A stretch of DNA of 64,000 bases from Paraphysoderma sedebokerense (taxonomy: Eukaryota > Blastocladiomycota > Physodermatomycetes > Physodermatales > Physodermataceae): NCBI GenBank assembly GCA_025602915.1, contig JAHLJZ010000058.1, positions 89,472 through 153,471 on the forward strand, in the 5' to 3' direction. Shown one piece after another: positions 63,040-64,000 of this stretch; the stretch's first letter is position 1, and every line of letters starts with the position of its first letter. The notes under the pieces were generated by a model. The model was given only the letters and a program-made list of their open reading frames with translations, ran no database searches and was not told the DNA's origin. Position numbers and translations under genes: made by a program.

Positions 63040-63100
63040 GATTGTTTGTTCTAGTGAGATTAGAGCAGATGAAGATATCTTTGTCGAAGAATGGTCTCCT

Positions 63101-63109
63101 TTTTATATA
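63101..63109 (-). promoter_or_regulatory. TATA box of tyrosinase 2
   Basis: Minus-strand TATATAAAA, 62-70 bp upstream of the codon aligned with the tyrosinase 1 start. Its preservation suggests that transcription persists or that decay is recent. Confidence 0.6.
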
Positions 63110-64000
63110 TCAGTGAAGTAATAACTGTTATAAATCGGTGTCACGACTTACAACAGATCTGATCTATACTTAGCAGTTTCATGGACCGTTTCATTTGGGC
63201 TTAGGAGCATCAGATTGAAATCGGCCTTAATTATCTGTTATTGCACTTATATCGGTGTACCGTTTCATAGTTGCTGTTTCAATCATTGGCAAGCTCCCCC
63301 TTTTTGATCGAAATGCCCTTTGTGGGGTTGAGGAACAGGATGGAACAGGGCAAAAAAACATTTTGACGTGTTTGACTGCACCGCTTCATGCCCGCTTCCA
63401 AAATTCAAAATAGACATATCCCAATTCTCTTAAATTCTAGCCCTTTAGGAAACATAGCATTTCAAAATAAGTTTAATCTTTGGATTTCTAGTGCTAGTGA
63501 ACCTCGATCGTCATTATGAGTGGACGATAGGACCTCATTGTGGCTTCCATCACATGCAACGTGTTCTTGAAATCACTTGCGTAAAACACTGGCACAATGC
63601 TAATTCAACAGATTGTGTTCTCTTTCCTAGTCAATCCATTTTGATCAAACCATGAAATATTACTTTAAGATTCGGATTCGACTAGCATATGGAAATTTTC
63701 GATTAAAGCTGCAGATTTAGCGCTCAAATATAAAGTCCATTTCACCGATTGGAATTATTCTAATTTAAACAAATTTAACTTTGGTTCTGGTATTCAGTAC
63801 TCAGTAAAGAAATCTCACAGCAAGCATGAGGTTGCTGGAGTTCTAAAAACACCCCAAACTCAGCCTCAACGTTTGGCCTGCTGTTCTCAAGCGGCAACAT
63901 TTTCTATGATTTTCTATTTATTCTCTGAATGCACGAGAACCGTAAATAACACAATATACAAAGCATTTACAGATTGGCTAGGCCTAAAATATATTTTATG
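63110..64000. other. No gene recognised at window end
   Basis: 0.9 kb upstream of the second tyrosinase. AT-rich with only short frames; any further gene would begin beyond the window. Confidence 0.5.

Overview
This 64 kb window is nuclear DNA of a fungus, most likely an early-diverging (zoosporic/chytrid-like or mucoromycotan-like) lineage. Almost every gene is split by short GT-AG introns (about 45-160 nt), intergenic spacers are short, and base composition is AT-leaning. Fungal markers include an SNT2-type chromatin protein, a hybrid histidine kinase, a Ser/Thr-rich GPI-type wall protein and secreted tyrosinases. Genes such as MSS4/RABIF, NR2C2AP and PSMD5 are more typical of animals and basal fungi than of yeasts. 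The species cannot be named from the sequence. Exon boundaries were placed by hand from splice signals, reading frame and remembered family alignments; for most multi-exon genes the exon lengths sum to an open frame ending in one stop.

Layout. 0-4.7 kb is gene-poor: a 0.6 kb inverted repeat and a probable remnant of a KDZ-transposon-associated cysteine-cluster protein. 4.7-9.4 kb (minus) is a broken hybrid histidine kinase locus: an N-terminal membrane part, a perfect 681-bp tandem duplication of the dimerisation/phosphoacceptor exons, a bacterial-style DUF262 gene where the rest of the kinase should be, and a last scrap of receiver domain. 10.9-13.3 kb is PSMD5; then two hairpin repeats; 14.1-15.0 kb a DOPA 4,5-dioxygenase; 15.5-16.3 kb ERV1; 16.5-21.6 kb SNT2; 21.9-25.7 kb VPS53; 26.5-28.8 kb RRN3; 29.3-32.3 kb ESF1; 32.9-35.1 kb glucose-6-phosphate dehydrogenase; 35.6-37.7 kb sulfide:quinone oxidoreductase; 37.9-39.3 kb BCAS2/SPF27; 39.5-40.1 kb mitochondrial bL33; 40.6-41.4 kb an unassigned protein; 43.3-46.2 kb a CK1-like kinase with a repeat-built tail; 47.8-51.9 kb an intact hybrid histidine kinase, paralogous to the broken locus; 52.2-52.8 kb NR2C2AP; 52.8-54.9 kb an ELMO-domain protein; 55.2-56.0 kb a GPI-type wall protein; 57.0-57.4 kb SDHAF3; 57.6-58.3 kb MSS4; 58.8-63.0 kb two tandem tyrosinase genes, the second apparently decaying.

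Functional themes. Housekeeping genes dominate. RRN3 and ESF1 (rRNA synthesis and processing) are neighbours on one strand. ERV1, SQR, bL33m and SDHAF3 are mitochondrial. Several pairs are head-to-head with short shared upstream regions (ERV1/SNT2, BCAS2/bL33m, NR2C2AP/ELMO, SDHAF3/MSS4). The accessory material (KDZ remnant, DUF262 insertion, kinase duplication, CK1 exon duplication, tyrosinase pair) is where recent change is visible.
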